From Bradyrhizobium sp. CCH5-F6 (GTDB taxonomy: Bacteria; Pseudomonadota; Alphaproteobacteria; Rhizobiales; Xanthobacteraceae), in NCBI RefSeq assembly GCF_001556045.1, contig NZ_LSIC01000094.1, forward strand, positions 213,916-277,915: a DNA stretch of 64,000 nucleotides, given 5' to 3'. Below are positions 48,660 to 59,183 of this stretch, in pieces. The position numbers and the translations under genes are program-made. Below the pieces are notes generated by a model. It was not told the DNA's origin and searched no databases. It saw only the letters and a list, made by a program, of their open reading frames with translations. Position 1 is the stretch's first letter. The number at the start of each line of letters is the position of its first letter.

Positions 48660-49634
48660 ATGGTCGACTTTCTCGTCTCGAAACTGCACGACGTCCGCTT
48701 CATGACCATGCTGCTCGCGGCCATCGCCGCGAGCGCAACCGTGTATACGCTGGTAATGCCGTTGTTCGCGGGCGAGGGCCTCTCCAAGCGCATGAAGGCG
48801 GTGGCGAGCGAGCGCGAGCGCATCCGTCAACGCGAGCGTGAGCGTCTCCACAAGAGCGAAAAGGTCTCGCTGCGTCAGACGCCGAAGCAACTCGTCTCCA
48901 AGGTGGTCGAGGACTTCAACCTCACCAAATGGCTCGCGCAGGAAGCTGCGCGAGACAAGCTCATCATGGCGGGTTACCGCGGCCAGGCGCCCTACATCAC
49001 CTTCCTGTTTGCCCGCATGGTCGCCCCGATCGTGCTCCTGATCGGCTCGGCGCTCTACGTCTTCGTGATCGCGCATATGGAACAGGCGTTGCCGGTCAAG
49101 ATCGGCATCTGTCTCGGCGCCGCCTATCTCGGCCTCCAGGCGCCGATGCTGTTCCTCAGAAATGCGATCTCGAAGCGGCAGCTCTCGATCAAGCGCGCGT
49201 TCCCCGACGCGCTCGACCTGCTGCTAATCTGCATCGAATCCGGCATGTCGGTCGAAATGGCGTTCCGGAAGGTTGCTACGGAAATCGTGGGCCAGTCGAT
49301 CGCGCTGTCGGAGGAGTTCACCCTGACCACGGCCGAACTGTCCTATTTGCAGGACCGCAAGGTCGCCTATGAGAACCTGGCGCGGCGCACCGGGCTCGAG
49401 GGCGTAAAGTCGGTGTGTCTCGCGCTTCAGCAGGCGGAGCGTTACGGCACCCCGCTCGGCCAATCCTTGCGCGTCATGGCGCAGGAGAATCGCGACATGC
49501 GCATGAACGAAGCCGAAAAGAAGGCCGCCGCCCTGCCGCCGAAGCTGACGGTGCCGATGATCCTGTTCTTCCTGCCGGTGCTGTTCGTGGTCATTCTCGG
49601 ACCGACGGGCATCAAGGTCACGGAGATGCAATGA
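48660..49634 (+). CDS. tadC: Tad pilus inner-membrane platform protein TadC
   Basis: Partner of TadB, 324 residues. The pattern is an N-terminal helix, an Arg/Glu-rich cytoplasmic segment (SERERIRQRERERLHKSE), two helices and the GspF-like core (RAFPDALDLLLICIESGMSV, CLALQQAERYGTPLGQSLRV). The family C-terminus is PMILFFLPVLFVVILGPTGI. Begins nine bases after tadB. Last gene of the plus-strand Tad run. Confidence 0.93.
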   Translation: MVDFLVSKLHDVRFMTMLLAAIAASATVYTLVMPLFAGEGLSKRMKAVASERERIRQRERERLHKSEKVSLRQTPKQLVSKVVEDFNLTKWLAQEAARDKLIMAGYRGQAPYITFLFARMVAPIVLLIGSALYVFVIAHMEQALPVKIGICLGAAYLGLQAPMLFLRNAISKRQLSIKRAFPDALDLLLICIESGMSVEMAFRKVATEIVGQSIALSEEFTLTTAELSYLQDRKVAYENLARRTGLEGVKSVCLALQQAERYGTPLGQSLRVMAQENRDMRMNEAEKKAAALPPKLTVPMILFFLPVLFVVILGPTGIKVTEMQ

Positions 49635-49692
49635 GTTCGGGGCTGACCGCGCGGTTCACCGCATAGGCCCGAGATCGGAAGATCAGATCTGA

Positions 49693-50520
49693 TCAGTCAG
49701 GCTGGCTGAGCGAAGCAACCGGCGTCCGCTTCGCTGCGCCGCGCGGCGCGTCGCTGCGGCTGAGCATGTCCTTGAGATAGGCGACATTGGCCGCGGCCTG
49801 GTCCGGCGGCAGGTCTGCTTTGACGATGGTCTCCGCTTCCGCGAAGCGCCCCTGGAGGCCGACGACCAGGGCGAGGTTCTGCCGCACCCGGGCGCTCGCG
49901 CGCGGCGAGGCGTAGGCCTGTCGCAACGCCTCTTCGGCCTTCGGCAGGTCTCTCGACAGCATGTAGGACAGGCCGAGATTTGAGAGCACGCCGGGATCGC
50001 CCGGTGCGATCTTGAGCGCGCTCGCGTAATAGGACCGCGCCTCCTCGTGACGACCCATCTGGTCGAGCGCGGTGCCCTGCACCGAGAGCAGACGCCAGTC
50101 CGGATTGTCGGGCGAATGAGCCTTCGACAGGACGTCGTAGGCCTGCTGGAAGTTGCCGTTGTCGGCGAGTGCGCGGCCGTACTGGGCGAGCAGTGCCCTG
50201 TTGCCGGGATTGGCGATGGTCGCCTGCTCGAGCACGGCGGCGGCCTGGGCGCGCTGGCCGTTGGCGCGCAGGGCCTGACCGTAGGCGAGCGCGGCGTCGG
50301 CATCCTTGGGGTTGGCGCGGTAGCGCTCGCCATAGGCTTCGACGGCACGCGCCGGATCGGTGGGCGCGCGATCGGCCGAAGGCGCCTCCGCCCGGGGGCC
50401 GACCGACCCCGTCACTTCGGAGAGCTTCGACATGGCCGTGCAGCCGCCGAGGCCCATCGCCACCGCCGCGACCAGCGACGTGGACGCAAGTAGCCGGGCG
50501 AGACTGATCCGTTGACGCAT
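49693..50520 (-). CDS. tadD: TPR lipoprotein TadD-like
   Basis: A 275-residue lipoprotein (signal ending LGGC near residue 28) with a row of tetratricopeptide repeats between residues 55 and 245, for example ARAVEAYGERYRANPKDADA and VLSNLGLSYMLSRDLPKAEE. TadD assists localisation of the secretin in Tad systems. It faces the cpa-tad run convergently. ATG 50520 was preferred because the 10 residues before it are not signal-like. Confidence 0.88.
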   Translation of the reverse strand: MRQRISLARLLASTSLVAAVAMGLGGCTAMSKLSEVTGSVGPRAEAPSADRAPTDPARAVEAYGERYRANPKDADAALAYGQALRANGQRAQAAAVLEQATIANPGNRALLAQYGRALADNGNFQQAYDVLSKAHSPDNPDWRLLSVQGTALDQMGRHEEARSYYASALKIAPGDPGVLSNLGLSYMLSRDLPKAEEALRQAYASPRASARVRQNLALVVGLQGRFAEAETIVKADLPPDQAAANVAYLKDMLSRSDAPRGAAKRTPVASLSQPD

Positions 50521-50717
50521 GACGCTTTGACTCTCGAGCCGCTCGATCAAGCCGAACGTGCCAGCAATAGAATGTTAACCCTAACGGCCGGTTAACGGCG
50601 CTTTCTGGCCTCTCACGGCGGCGTCACGACCGCAACGCGTGCCAAGGCGTGAGTCGCAAACGGTAACTGTCGGCTTGAGGGGCGAGATCCGCGCGAGGAC
50701 GTTTTCGTCTCGCCCGG

Positions 50718-50921
50718 TCAATACTCGATGGCGAGCCGCCTGCGGATTTCGTCGACGCGTTTGTCGAGCGCGTCGAACCGCGCGTGGACCGAGCGGTCGT
50801 GGAGATAGAAGACGTAACCGCCGGCCAGGAGCGCGAAGATCCAATGGTGATGCTCGACATAGCCAAAGACCGCATCGACGGCCTGGCCGACGAATGTGAC
50901 CACGCTCCACACAAATTCCAT
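50718..50921 (-). CDS. small membrane protein of unknown function
   Basis: A 67-residue protein. It has one hydrophobic segment (HHHWIFALLAGGYVFYLHD) and an amphipathic C-terminal helix (FDALDKRVDEIRRRLA). ATG 50921 gives MEFVWSVVTFVGQAVDAVFG, a sensible membrane start. No family was recognised. It stands alone between tadD and the aminopeptidase. Confidence 0.6.
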   Translation of the reverse strand: MEFVWSVVTFVGQAVDAVFGYVEHHHWIFALLAGGYVFYLHDRSVHARFDALDKRVDEIRRRLAIEY

Positions 50922-51123
50922 CGCATTCCTCCCGGCGCTTCGTCGTCGATCCCCGGGGATCTCCACATCCGGCGACCGCTCCCCGGAACCTAGCATGGCC
51001 CCCTTGCGGCGAGTAGCGACTCGCTGAACGGTGACGGCAAAGCGGATTGCAGCGGCGGCGAAACTCTGCGAAGTCTCGTTTTGCTCGCATCACCCGCTCG
51101 ATCTGACGATCCGGACCCGCCAA

Positions 51124-52497
51124 ATGCCTTCTGTCTTCGATACGTCGCCCAATGCCATCCCGATCACCTTCGTCACCAGGTCGAGCTGGGATCAGGTCGC
51201 CGAGACGCTGCCGCCGGCGCAACGTCAGTTCGCCGCTGTAAGTGCCTTTGCCGCCAAGCCGGGCCGCTATCTCGCGCTGCCTGCGCCCGACGGCACGATC
51301 GCGCAGGTGCTGTTCGGCCTCGAGGACGAGGGCGCGCGAGCGCGCGACCTGTTCCGGCCCGGCGCGCTCCCCGGCCTGCTGCCGCCGGGCACCTATCGCT
51401 TCGCCAATGCACCGCACGATCCGCGGCTGGCGGCGCTCGCCTTCGCATTGGGGTGCTACCGCTTCGCCCGCTACCGCAAGGCCGAGCGCCCCGAGGTCCG
51501 GCTGGTGCCGCCTGACGGCGTCGACGCGGCCGAGATCGAGCGGATCGCCGATGCCGCAATGCTCGCGCGCGACCTCATCAACACGCCGTCCAACGACATG
51601 GGCCCGTCGGAACTCGCCGAAGCCGCGCTCGCGCTCGCCACCGAGTTCGGCGCTAGCTTCGCCTGCACCATCGGCGAGGACCTGAAGACGAATTTCCCGC
51701 TGATCCACGCCGTCGGCATGGCGTCCAGCCGCGCGCCACGTCTGATCGACATCGGCTGGGGCGATCCTGATCATCCCAAGGTGACGCTGGTCGGCAAGGG
51801 CGTGTGCTTCGATACCGGCGGGCTCGACCTGAAGCCGTCGAGCGGCATGCTGATCATGAAGAAGGACATGGGCGGCGCCGCCAACGCGCTGGCGCTCGCG
51901 CGCATGGTGATGGATGCGAAGCTGAAGGTGCGGCTGCGCGTGCTGATCCCGGCCGTGGAGAACGCCGTCGCGGGCAACGCCTTCCGCCCGCTCGACATCT
52001 TCAAGTCGCGCAAGGGCATCACCGTCGAGATCGGCAACACCGATGCGGAGGGGCGCCTGGTGCTCGCCGACGCGCTGGCGCTGGCCGACGAGGAGAAGCC
52101 CGATCTGCTGATCGACCTGGGCACCCTGACGGGCGCGGCCCGCGTCGCGCTGGGGCCGGATTTGCCGCCCTTCTACACCAATGATGAGACGCTGGCCGCC
52201 GACGTCGCGCGCTGCGCGGTGAAGGAGAACGATCCGTTGTGGCGCATGCCGCTGTGGCCGCCTTACGATGCCTGGCTGGACTCCAAGACGGCGACCATCA
52301 CCAACGCGCCGTCGGGCGGCTTTGCCGGCTCGATCACCTGCGCGTTGTTCCTGCAACGTTTCGTCGAGCACGCCAAGAGCTGGCTGCATGTCGACATCTA
52401 CGGCTGGACACCGTCGGCCAAGCCGGCGCGGCCCGAAGGCGGCGAGTGCCAGGCGGCGCGGACCATCTACGCACTCTTGAGCGAACGCTATGCGTGA
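51124..52497 (+). CDS. M17 leucyl aminopeptidase family protein
   Basis: Two-metal aminopeptidase of 457 residues, cytoplasmic, that removes N-terminal residues from peptides. Metal and catalytic positions are visible in VGKGVCFDTGGLDLKPSSGM and LIMKKDMGGAAN, in VEIGNTDAEGRLVLADAL and in DLGTLTGAARVALG. The N-terminal domain diverges from E. coli PepA and is slightly shorter. ATG 51124 was chosen. The end overlaps the NlpC/P60 gene by eight bases. Confidence 0.93.
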   Translation: MPSVFDTSPNAIPITFVTRSSWDQVAETLPPAQRQFAAVSAFAAKPGRYLALPAPDGTIAQVLFGLEDEGARARDLFRPGALPGLLPPGTYRFANAPHDPRLAALAFALGCYRFARYRKAERPEVRLVPPDGVDAAEIERIADAAMLARDLINTPSNDMGPSELAEAALALATEFGASFACTIGEDLKTNFPLIHAVGMASSRAPRLIDIGWGDPDHPKVTLVGKGVCFDTGGLDLKPSSGMLIMKKDMGGAANALALARMVMDAKLKVRLRVLIPAVENAVAGNAFRPLDIFKSRKGITVEIGNTDAEGRLVLADALALADEEKPDLLIDLGTLTGAARVALGPDLPPFYTNDETLAADVARCAVKENDPLWRMPLWPPYDAWLDSKTATITNAPSGGFAGSITCALFLQRFVEHAKSWLHVDIYGWTPSAKPARPEGGECQAARTIYALLSERYA

Positions 52498-53344
52498 CGC
52501 AGGACACGATCCGCGGCTGACGCCGGCGCGGGGCGACATCGCCGCGAAATATCTCGAAGGCAAGGTCGAGGCGGATCGCTTCGTCACCGGCGAAGAATTC
52601 GAGGTGGTCGAGGCGCTCGCGCCGGTGCGCGAGCAGCCGTCCTCCGACGCGATGCTGATGACAGAGGCGCTGCGCGGCGAGCGGGTCACCATCTACGATC
52701 GTAACGGCGAGGGCTGGGCCTGGGGTCAGCTCAATGACGATGGCTATGTCGGCTGGCTTCCCGACGCGGCGCTCGCGAAACCGAAATCGGCACCGACGCA
52801 CAAGGTAGGCGTGCTGCGAACATTCGCGTTCCCCGGTCCCTCGATCAAGCTGCCGCCGGCCGACACGCTCGTGATGGGATCGAAGATTGCCGTGGCGCGC
52901 GAGGACGGCTCCTTCGCCGTGACGCGCGACGGGAGATTTTTACCGAGGACGCACCTCGTCCCGTTCGATCATCGCGAGGCAGATTTCGTGTCGGTGGCCG
53001 AGCGCTTCGTCGGCACGCCCTATCTCTGGGGCGGCAAGAGCAGTTTCGGCATCGACTGCTCGGGTCTCGTGCAGGTGTCCCTGACCGCTGCGGGCATCGG
53101 TTGCCCGCGCGACAGCGACATGCAGCAGACGGGCCTCGGCCGCGCACTGGAGCCGAATGAGCGGAGCAGCTTGCTGCGCGGCGATTTGATCTTCTGGAAG
53201 GGCCATGTCGCCATCGTGCGCGACGCCGGCACCATGGTTCACGCCAATGCGTATCACATGGCGACGGCGATCGAGCCGATCGAGCCGGCCATTGCGCGGA
53301 TCAAGCAGGCGGGCAGCGAGATCGTGGCGATCAAGCGGCTCTGA
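52490..53344 (+). CDS. NlpC/P60 family cell-wall peptidase
   Basis: A 284-residue protein. Residues about 50-165 look like tandem bacterial SH3 domains (NGEGWAWGQLNDDGYVGWLP). The NlpC/P60 domain follows from about 168: TPYLWGGKSSFGIDCSGLVQ holds the catalytic Cys, RGDLIFWKGHVAIVRDAG the His, and HANAYH the third residue. This is a D,L-endopeptidase-type fold acting on wall peptides. No clear signal peptide. The overlap with the aminopeptidase suggests joint work on peptidoglycan peptides. Confidence 0.88.
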   Translation: MRDAGHDPRLTPARGDIAAKYLEGKVEADRFVTGEEFEVVEALAPVREQPSSDAMLMTEALRGERVTIYDRNGEGWAWGQLNDDGYVGWLPDAALAKPKSAPTHKVGVLRTFAFPGPSIKLPPADTLVMGSKIAVAREDGSFAVTRDGRFLPRTHLVPFDHREADFVSVAERFVGTPYLWGGKSSFGIDCSGLVQVSLTAAGIGCPRDSDMQQTGLGRALEPNERSSLLRGDLIFWKGHVAIVRDAGTMVHANAYHMATAIEPIEPAIARIKQAGSEIVAIKRL

Positions 53345-53350
53345 CGGGGC

Positions 53351-54988
53351 TTACGTCGCCACCGAGCCGTTCCCTGCCGTCTCCAGCCGGAACGCCGCCG
53401 CGAACAGCGCGCGCGTGTAAGCCGTCTTCGGGTTCTTGAAGAGCTCGGCGGCCTGGCCTTCCTCGACCACCTTGCCGCCGCGCATCACGATGAGGTGGCT
53501 GGCGAGCGATGCGACGACCCGCAAATCGTGCGAGATGAACATGTAGGTGAGCTCGCGCTTGCGCTGGAGCTCGCGCAACAGATCGACCATCTGCGCCTGG
53601 AACAGCATATCGAGCGCGCTGGTCGGCTCGTCCAGCACGACGAAATCCGGCTCCAGCACCACCGCGCGCGCGATGCTGATGCGCTGGCGCTGGCCGCCGG
53701 AGAACTCATGGGGATAGCGGAAGCGCGTATCCGGATTGAGCCCGACATCCTCAAGCGCCTTGACGACGCGCACCTCGCGCTCCTCGCGCGAGAGCTTCGG
53801 CTGATGCACGGACAGTCCTTCGGCGATGATGTCGGCGATCGACATGCGCGGGCTGAGCGAGCCGAACGGATCCTGGAACACGATCTGCATGTCGCGCCGG
53901 AACGGCCGCATCTCCTTGAAGCGCAGGCCCTGGATGTCCTTGCCGAGGAACACGATGCGCCCGTCCGAGGAGATCAGCCGCAGCAATGCGAGCCCCAGCG
54001 TGGTCTTGCCCGAGCCGGATTCGCCGACGACCCCAAGCGTCTCGCCCTTGCGCACGGCGACGCTGACGCCGTCGACCGCCTTGATGTGGCCGACCGTCTT
54101 GCGCATCAGCCCGCGCTTGATCGGAAACCAGACTTTGAGATCATCGGCCGACATCACCACCGGCGCATCCGGCTGCGGCGGCGCCGGATCCGGCTTCGGC
54201 TCGGCCGCGAGCAGGTCGCGCGTATAGGGATGCTTCGGGGTCTTGAAGACCTGCTCGACCGGTCCCTGCTCGACGATCGCGCCCCCCCGCATGACGCAGA
54301 CGGTGTCGGCGATGCGGCGGACGATGCCGAGATCGTGGGTGATGAACAGCAGGCTCATGCCGAGCCGCGAACGGATCTCGGCGAGCAGCGCCAGGATCTG
54401 CGCCTGCACGGTGACGTCGAGCGCGGTGGTCGGCTCGTCCGCGATCAGCAGGTCCGGCTCGTTGGCGAGCGCCATCGCGATCATCACGCGCTGGCGCTGG
54501 CCGCCGGAAAGCTGGTGCGGATAGCTCTTCAGCCGCGTCTCGGGCTCGGGAATGCCGACCTGCGTCAGCAGTTCCAGCGTCCGCCTGCGCGCCTCGGCAT
54601 TGCTGGTGGGATTGTGCAGCTGGATGATCTCGCCGATCTGCGCCTCGATCGTGTGCAGCGGATTGAGCGAGGTCATCGGCTCCTGGAAGATGATGGAGAT
54701 GTCGCTGCCGCGGATCTCGCGCATCTGCTGCTCGGTTTGGTCGATCAGCTCGCGCCCCTTGAAGCGGATGCTGCCCGAGGGATGCGACGCGTTCGGATAG
54801 GGCAACAGCTTCAGGATCGAGAGCGCGCTGACCGACTTGCCGGAGCCGGATTCGCCGACCAGCGCGACGCACTCGCCGCGCTTGATCTGGAACGAGACCT
54901 TGTCGACCGCGAGCGTGGTGGCGCCGCCCTGGTGGAAGGCCACCGAGAGATCGCGCACGCTGAGCAGGGGCTGGTTGATCGCGTCCAT
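53351..54988 (-). CDS. yejF: peptide ABC transporter ATP-binding protein YejF (two ATPase domains)
   Basis: A 545-residue protein with two ATPase cassettes in one chain. First cassette: [15 protein letters not shown] (45-59), [31 protein letters not shown]. Second: [51 protein letters not shown]. The two halves are joined by the oligopeptide-transporter type region near 260-290. This layout is that of YejF. The ATG at 54988 lies four bases after the yejE stop. Confidence 0.93.
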   Translation of the reverse strand: MDAINQPLLSVRDLSVAFHQGGATTLAVDKVSFQIKRGECVALVGESGSGKSVSALSILKLLPYPNASHPSGSIRFKGRELIDQTEQQMREIRGSDISIIFQEPMTSLNPLHTIEAQIGEIIQLHNPTSNAEARRRTLELLTQVGIPEPETRLKSYPHQLSGGQRQRVMIAMALANEPDLLIADEPTTALDVTVQAQILALLAEIRSRLGMSLLFITHDLGIVRRIADTVCVMRGGAIVEQGPVEQVFKTPKHPYTRDLLAAEPKPDPAPPQPDAPVVMSADDLKVWFPIKRGLMRKTVGHIKAVDGVSVAVRKGETLGVVGESGSGKTTLGLALLRLISSDGRIVFLGKDIQGLRFKEMRPFRRDMQIVFQDPFGSLSPRMSIADIIAEGLSVHQPKLSREEREVRVVKALEDVGLNPDTRFRYPHEFSGGQRQRISIARAVVLEPDFVVLDEPTSALDMLFQAQMVDLLRELQRKRELTYMFISHDLRVVASLASHLIVMRGGKVVEEGQAAELFKNPKTAYTRALFAAAFRLETAGNGSVAT

Positions 54989-54992
54989 CGGC

Positions 54993-56174
54993 CTACCTGA
55001 ACGTCTTGCGCGGATCGAAGGCGTCGCGCACGGCTTCGCCAATGAAGATCAGGAGCGACAGCATGATCGCGACCGAGAAGAAGCCCGAGAAACCGAGCCA
55101 GGGTGCCTGCACGTTGGATTTGGCCTGCGACAGCAGTTCGCCCAGCGAAGGCGATCCCGGCGGCAGGCCGAAGCCCAGGAAGTCGAGCGCAGTCAGCGTC
55201 ATCACCGAGCTCGACACGATGAATGGCAGGAACGTCATGGTCGCGACCATCGCGTTCGGCAGCAGATGGCGGAACATGATGACCGGGTTCGAGACGCCGA
55301 GCGCCCGCGCCGCCTGGATGTATTCGAAGTTGCGCCCGCGCAGGAACTCGGCCCGCACCAGACCGACCAGCGAGACCCAGGAGAACAGCAGGAGGATGCC
55401 GAGCAGCACGAAGAAGCCGGGCACGAGCACCGAGGACAGGATCAGGAGGAGGTAGAGCGAGGGAATCGCCGTCCAGATCTCGATGAAGCGCTGGAATATC
55501 AGGTCGACCCGGCCGCCGAAATAGCCCTGCACCGCCCCCGCCGCAATGCCGATGACGGATGAGACGATGGTGAGACAAAGGCCGAACAGCACCGAGATGC
55601 GGAAGCCGTAGATCAGCCGCGCCACCACGTCGCGGCCCTGATCGTCGGTGCCGAGCCAGTTGTATTCGAGATCGCGGCAGCTCTTCAGCCCCTTCTTCTC
55701 CAATACCGGCTTGCATTGCGCTTCCGTCAGCATCCAGGTCGGCTTCGACGGTGCCGGTGTCGGCAGGTCGAGATTGTGCGTGTCGTAGGAGTAGCGGATC
55801 AGCGGCCAGACGATGGTGCCGCCCTTCTCCTTGATGAGCTTCTGCAAATAGGGATCGCGATAGTCGGCCGCGGTTTCGAAGTCGCCGCCGAAGGCCGTTT
55901 CCGAATAGGTGACGAAGGCCGGCCAATACAGCCGGCCGTCGAACTTGATCAGGAAAGGTCGATCATTGGCGATCAGCTCGGCGAACAGCGACACCACGAA
56001 CAGGACGATGAAGAGCCAGAACGACCAGTAGCCGCGACGATTCGCCTTGAAGTTCTGCCATCGACGCCTGTTGAGCGGCGATGGAGCGAACGGCTTGCGG
56101 GTCATCGGCACCGCGTCGCCGAGCGGTGACTTCGCTGTAGTTTCGATCGGAGTCGTCGGAGCGGCCAGCGTCAT
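54993..56174 (-). CDS. yejE: peptide ABC transporter permease YejE
   Basis: A 393-residue permease of the OppC class. N-terminal helix (GYWSFWLFIVLFVVSLFAEL), a long periplasmic loop with the YejE-type PTWMLTEAQCKPVLEKKGLK, then five helices including the ARALGVSNPVIMFRHLLPNA coupling region. The start overlaps the yejB stop by one base. The longer open frame over yejB is shadow sequence. Confidence 0.92.
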   Translation of the reverse strand: MTLAAPTTPIETTAKSPLGDAVPMTRKPFAPSPLNRRRWQNFKANRRGYWSFWLFIVLFVVSLFAELIANDRPFLIKFDGRLYWPAFVTYSETAFGGDFETAADYRDPYLQKLIKEKGGTIVWPLIRYSYDTHNLDLPTPAPSKPTWMLTEAQCKPVLEKKGLKSCRDLEYNWLGTDDQGRDVVARLIYGFRISVLFGLCLTIVSSVIGIAAGAVQGYFGGRVDLIFQRFIEIWTAIPSLYLLLILSSVLVPGFFVLLGILLLFSWVSLVGLVRAEFLRGRNFEYIQAARALGVSNPVIMFRHLLPNAMVATMTFLPFIVSSSVMTLTALDFLGFGLPPGSPSLGELLSQAKSNVQAPWLGFSGFFSVAIMLSLLIFIGEAVRDAFDPRKTFR

Positions 56175-57283
56175 CAGACCTCCCGCGCCTCGAAATCGAT
56201 CCGGGGGTCGATCCACATATAGGTCAGGTCGGAGATCAGGTTGATCACCAGGCCGACCAGCGAGAAGATGTAGAGCGTCCCGAACACCACGGGATAATCG
56301 CGGTTGAGCACGCTCTCGAAGCTGAGCAGCCCCAGCCCGTCCAGCGAGAAGATGGTCTCGATCAGGAGCGAGCCCGAGAAGAACGCGTGAATGAAGGTCC
56401 CGGGGAAGCCGGCGATCACGATCAGCATCGCATTGCGGAAGACATGGCCGTACAGCACCCGGTTCTCGCTGCAGCCCTTGGCGCGCGCCGTCATGACGTA
56501 TTGCTTGCGGATTTCGTCCAGGAACGAGTTCTTCGTCAGGAACGTCATGGTGGTGAACGCGCCGAGGGCCATGGCTATCAACGGCAGCGTCAGATGCCAG
56601 AAATAGTCGATGATCTTCCAGTACCAGGGAAATTCCGACCAGCCGTCCGAGGTCAATCCGCGCAGCGGGAACCAGTTGAAGAAGGAGCCGCCGGCGAACA
56701 GGATGATCAGGAGGATGGCGAACAGGAAGCCGGGAATGGCATAGCCGAGAACGAGCACCGTCGACGTCCAGGTGTCGAAGCGGGTGCCGTCCTTGATCGC
56801 CTTGCGGATGCCGAGGGGGATCGAGATCAGATAGGTGATCAGAGTCAGCCAGATCCCCAGCGAGATCGAGACCGGCAGCTTTTCCTTGATCAGCTGGAGC
56901 ACGCTGACGTCGCGAAAATAGCTCTTGCCGAAATCGAAACGGGCGAAATTCCAAACCATCAAGAGAAAGCGTTCCGGCGCCGGCTTGTCGAAGCCGAACT
57001 GCACCTCCAGCTTCTTGATGAAGTCAGGATCGAGTCCCTGCGCACCGCGATATTTCGAGTTGATCGCATCGCTGCCGGCACCGACTTGTCCCGGCGCGCG
57101 TTGCGCAAAATCGCCGCCGCCCGAGATGCGTGACGTGCCGCCGGTGTCGGCGCCCGAGAGCTGCGCGATCACACGCTCGACCGGGCCGCCCGGCGCGAAC
57201 TGCACCACGACGAAGGACACGAAGAGGATCCCGAGCAGCGTCGGAATCATCAGGAGGATGCGGCGGGCGATATAAGCGCTCAT
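56174..57283 (-). CDS. yejB: peptide ABC transporter permease YejB
   Basis: A 369-residue permease of the OppB class. The N-terminal helix is MIPTLLGILFVSFVVVQFAP, followed by GGPVERVIAQL. A periplasmic insertion of about 60 residues, rich in Gly and Ser, is characteristic of YejB. Four helices then surround the QYVMTARAKGCSENRVLYGH motif. It starts two bases before the upstream SBP stop, so the operon is tightly packed. Confidence 0.93.
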   Translation of the reverse strand: MSAYIARRILLMIPTLLGILFVSFVVVQFAPGGPVERVIAQLSGADTGGTSRISGGGDFAQRAPGQVGAGSDAINSKYRGAQGLDPDFIKKLEVQFGFDKPAPERFLLMVWNFARFDFGKSYFRDVSVLQLIKEKLPVSISLGIWLTLITYLISIPLGIRKAIKDGTRFDTWTSTVLVLGYAIPGFLFAILLIILFAGGSFFNWFPLRGLTSDGWSEFPWYWKIIDYFWHLTLPLIAMALGAFTTMTFLTKNSFLDEIRKQYVMTARAKGCSENRVLYGHVFRNAMLIVIAGFPGTFIHAFFSGSLLIETIFSLDGLGLLSFESVLNRDYPVVFGTLYIFSLVGLVINLISDLTYMWIDPRIDFEAREV

Positions 57284-57285
57284 GG

Positions 57286-59169
57286 CTATTTTGATTGCTC
57301 GAGCTTGGCCGCCTTGGCGGGTTCATGCCACCAGATATCGGGGGCGCCGACGCCGTGGGCATAACGCGGCAGCCTCGTTGGATGGCCGAATTGATCCCAA
57401 TAGGCCAGCCGGTGCGTCTTGTTGTACCATTGCGGCACCCAATAGCGGCCGGCGCGGAACAGCCGGTCGAATGCGCGGCAGGCGACGGTCAGCTCTTCGC
57501 GGCTGTCAGCCGACATGATCTTTTCGATCATGGCGTCGATGGCCGGGTTGGCGATGCCCGCGAGATTGTACGAGCCCTTGGTGTTCGCGACCTGCGAGGA
57601 GAAGAAGGAGCGCATGGCGTCGCCCGGCGTCGCGGACATGCTGAAGCGCTGGATGGTCATGTCGAAATCGAAGTCATCCTGGCGCGCCCTGTATTGCACC
57701 GGATCGACGAGGCGCACGCTCGCCTCGATACCGAGCGTCGCGAGATTCTTGATGTAGGGCGCATGATGCGGCTGGAAGGAGGGTTCGTCCAACAGGAACT
57801 CGATCCTGAACACCTCGCCATTCGGCAGCATCCGCTTGCCGTCCTTGACCGGCACGCCTGCGTCGCTCAGCAGTTGCTGCGCCTTGCGCAACAGGCTGCG
57901 GTCTTGTCCGGAGCCGTCCGTGACCGGCGGCGTGAACGGTGCCGTGAAAACGTCGTCGGGAACCTGGCCGCGAAACGGCTCCAGCAGCTTCAGCTCTTCC
58001 GGCGAAGGCGGCGCATCGTTCGCCATGAGGTCCGAGTTCTGGAACGGCGACACCGTACGGGCATAGGCACCGTACATGATGGTCTTGTTGGTCCACTCGA
58101 AATCGAAGGCGTTGATCAGCGCCTCGCGTACGCGCGGGTCCTTGAACTTCTCGCGTCGCGTGTTGATGAACCAGCCTTGCGCTCCGGACGGAGTGTCGTC
58201 GGGAACGACCTCCATCTTGACGCGGCCATCCTTCACGGCCGGAAAGTCATAGCGCGTTGCCCATATGCGGGAGGTGAACTCCTCGCGATAGAGATAGCTC
58301 TTGCCGGTGAAACCTTCGAAGGCGACGTCGCGGTCGCGATAGAACTCGTACCGCACGACATCGAAATTGTAGCTGCCGCGGCAAGGAGGCAGATCGGCGG
58401 CCCACCAATCCCTGACCCGTTCAAATTCGATGTAGCGGTTGACCTCGAACCTGCCGACCTTGTACGGACCGGAGCCGAGCGGCACGTCCAGTGTCGATTC
58501 GTCGAAGGGCCGGGACGTGTAGTACGCTTTCGAGAAGATCGGAAGTCCGGCGGCATAGAGCGGCACGTCACGGGCGCGCCCCTTGGCAAAGGTGACGACG
58601 AGCGTCGCGTCGTCGATCGCTTCCGCGCTCACCACGTCGCGCATCTGCACCGTGATCAGCGGATGGCCCTTGGCCTTCAGCGTCGTCAGCGAAAACGCCG
58701 CATCATGCGCCGTGAGCTTGGTGCCATCGTGAAATTTCGCCTCCGGCCGCATCGTGAAGCGGTAGACCAGCCTGTCCGGCGATATCTGCACGGATTTGGC
58801 GGCAAGCCCGTACATCGCGTCCGGCTCGTCGCTCGCCCGTACCATCAGCGGCGAAAACGTCATGTCCATGCCTTGCGCGCCGTCGCCCTTCAGAATGAAG
58901 GCGTTGAGCGAGTTGAAGGTCTGGTAGGACTGGTTATACGATCTCGTCCATGGGATGAGCGAGAACGTGCCGCCCTTCGGCGCAGCCGGATTGACGTAGT
59001 CGAAATGGTGGAAATCGGCGGGATATTTGAGATCGCCGAACGCCGAGATGCCGTGCGCCTCGGTCCCCGCTTCCGATGCACGCGCACTGCGCAACGGCGC
59101 ACCAATGGACGCCCCGAGGGCGCCGCCGACACCCAAGACCAACACCTGGCGGCGTGACATCTGCGTCAT
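57286..59169 (-). CDS. YejA-like extracellular peptide-binding protein, copy 2
   Basis: SBP_bac_5 family receptor of about 627 residues. The N-terminus (MTQMSRRQVLVLGVGGALGA ending SARAS) looks like a twin-arginine signal. The mature part keeps the YejA start LKYPADFHHFDYVNPAAPKG, GTFSLIPW, and later FEVNRYIEFERVRDWWAADL. It follows its paralogue by 14 bases and precedes yejB by two. Sequence differs enough from copy 1 to suggest a different peptide range. Confidence 0.9.
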   Translation of the reverse strand: MTQMSRRQVLVLGVGGALGASIGAPLRSARASEAGTEAHGISAFGDLKYPADFHHFDYVNPAAPKGGTFSLIPWTRSYNQSYQTFNSLNAFILKGDGAQGMDMTFSPLMVRASDEPDAMYGLAAKSVQISPDRLVYRFTMRPEAKFHDGTKLTAHDAAFSLTTLKAKGHPLITVQMRDVVSAEAIDDATLVVTFAKGRARDVPLYAAGLPIFSKAYYTSRPFDESTLDVPLGSGPYKVGRFEVNRYIEFERVRDWWAADLPPCRGSYNFDVVRYEFYRDRDVAFEGFTGKSYLYREEFTSRIWATRYDFPAVKDGRVKMEVVPDDTPSGAQGWFINTRREKFKDPRVREALINAFDFEWTNKTIMYGAYARTVSPFQNSDLMANDAPPSPEELKLLEPFRGQVPDDVFTAPFTPPVTDGSGQDRSLLRKAQQLLSDAGVPVKDGKRMLPNGEVFRIEFLLDEPSFQPHHAPYIKNLATLGIEASVRLVDPVQYRARQDDFDFDMTIQRFSMSATPGDAMRSFFSSQVANTKGSYNLAGIANPAIDAMIEKIMSADSREELTVACRAFDRLFRAGRYWVPQWYNKTHRLAYWDQFGHPTRLPRYAHGVGAPDIWWHEPAKAAKLEQSK

Positions 59170-59183
59170 GCGGGGAACGTCCT